Shown one piece after another: positions 63,230 through 64,000 of a stretch of DNA of 64,000 bases. The notes under the pieces were generated by a model. That model saw nothing but the letters and a program-made list of their open reading frames with translations. It searched no databases and had not been told where the DNA came from. Positions within the stretch are counted from its first letter, which is position 1, and each line of letters starts with the position of its first letter. Source of the DNA: UBA1941 sp046329555 (GTDB lineage: Bacteria > Bacteroidota > Bacteroidia > Chitinophagales > LD1); assembly GCA_046329555.1 (NCBI GenBank), contig JAXLUK010000002.1, positions 558,001-622,000 on the forward strand, given 5' to 3'. A program made the translations under genes and the position numbers.

Positions 63230-64000
63230 ATGACCGAACATCTGCTGCACTATATCTGGCAGTACCAGTTATTTTCTAAATCTGATTTACTCACCAAGAG
63301 CGGCAAGCGCTTTACCGTGCTGCATCCCGGTTTTTACAATACGCAATCGGGTGCCGACTTTTTCCATGCGCGGTTGCAATTTGAAGATGCGGTGCTGGCA
63401 GGTAATGTAGAACTGCATATCCGGCAAAACGATTGGGAGAAGCATCAGCACCAACGCGATGCGGCGTATAATAACACCATCTTGCACGTTGTTTATGAAG
63501 CGGCTGAAACCAATTCGCCGCTGCAAAACGGCTATACGGTTGAAACGCTGGAATTGAAAGACCGCTTAGACGACCATATGTTGTGGCGCTACGAACAACT
63601 GATGGCGCAGCAGCAAAAGATGCCATGCGAAAAGCAATTTCCGGATTATGCCGATAGCGAGCGGTTTACCTTATTTCTGGAACGATTGAATATTGAGCGC
63701 TTAGAGCAAAAAGTGCGTCACCTGCAGCAAATGCTGCAACAGTCGAAGTTTCATTGGGACGAAGTGGCGTACAAACTTATTGCCACCTACCTGGGTGCAC
63801 CAGTAAATAAAGAGCCCATGCTACAACTTACGCTGGCGGCACCGCTCTTACTGGTGGCTAAATGTTGCGAAGAAAAGCAACGACTGGAAGCCCTGCTGTT
63901 TGGCCAGGCAGGATTGCTTGAAGGCAATTGGGAAGAAGATTATCCAAAACAATTACGAGATGAATACCGCTACCTGAAGCGATTGCATCATTTAGATAGT
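63230..64000 (+). CDS. DUF2851 family protein (partial, runs off the window)
   Basis: First 257 residues of a longer protein; the frame is open at the window end. Starts MTEHLLHYIWQYQLFSKSDLLT, with the DUF2851 signature VLHPGFYNTQSGADFFHARLQ and GNVELHIRQNDWEKHQHQRDAAYNNTILHVV. This Bacteroidota protein family has no established function. Confidence 0.88.
   Translation, partial: MTEHLLHYIWQYQLFSKSDLLTKSGKRFTVLHPGFYNTQSGADFFHARLQFEDAVLAGNVELHIRQNDWEKHQHQRDAAYNNTILHVVYEAAETNSPLQNGYTVETLELKDRLDDHMLWRYEQLMAQQQKMPCEKQFPDYADSERFTLFLERLNIERLEQKVRHLQQMLQQSKFHWDEVAYKLIATYLGAPVNKEPMLQLTLAAPLLLVAKCCEEKQRLEALLFGQAGLLEGNWEEDYPKQLRDEYRYLKRLHHLDS

Overview
The window is a chromosomal segment from a member of the Bacteroidota, most likely of the Chitinophagales type. 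This rests on type IX secretion (T9SS) C-terminal sorting domains, a PorZ-like T9SS protein, BatD/BatE, DUF4293 and DUF2851 proteins, a TypA/OmpA/FucP-type gene set and TAnnTTTG-like promoter elements. Base composition is even and coding density is high, apart from three repeat-rich gaps (1-313, 12.84-15.83 kb, 56.84-58.39 kb). The genus cannot be read from the sequence.

Layout. 0.3-3.6 kb: grpE-dnaJ-glyS, leftward. 3.7-5.9 kb: a redoxin next to a secreted cytochrome c/copper monooxygenase. 5.9-12.8 kb: murA (active-site Cys replaced by Asp), DUF4293, a fused isobutyryl-CoA mutase (icmF), a helical-repeat protein and a lipoprotein. 12.84-15.83 kb: about 3 kb without genes, filled with a degenerate ~500-bp tandem array of small palindromes. 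15.8-31 kb: an alpha/beta hydrolase without its nucleophile, a sugar permease, gcvT, batE/batD, a serine hydrolase, a membrane-lipid type operon (CDP-alcohol transferase, GtrA, small membrane protein, FAD oxidoreductase), comF, an OmpA-like porin and typA. 31-43.6 kb: alpha-2-macroglobulin, OmpA lipoprotein, a second serine hydrolase, an AraC regulator, a TPR-adenylate cyclase and a rhomboid-fold protein lacking both catalytic residues. 43.7-53.8 kb: a giant T9SS cargo protein, DUF1295, porZ, a YfhO-like protein and an MFS exporter. 53.8-56.8 kb: a compact seven-gene rightward cluster (TauE, TfoX-N, Crp/Fnr, DUF2892, OsmC, two rhodaneses) that looks like sulfide/sulfane-sulfur handling. 56.84-58.3 kb: repeats. 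58.1-61.1 kb: an accessory locus built on initiator tRNA-fMet. 61.2 kb to the end: a lipid kinase, a Ppx/GppA phosphatase and the start of a DUF2851 gene.

The most unusual parts are two. (1) The tRNA-fMet locus holds three partial tRNA copies, each followed by the same terminator hairpin, around a GIY-YIG nuclease gene. That gene has been hit at its last codons by a 2,309-bp IS1595-family element with 23-bp terminal inverted repeats, an 8-bp target duplication (ttttaaaa) and three overlapping passenger genes. (2) A dispersed noncoding element occurs in three full copies and one partial copy. It keeps short conserved blocks (GGGCGYGCCCCC; CGGGGTCG) while its stems change sequence but stay paired, which is what a structured RNA or a hairpin-mobilised repeat would show.
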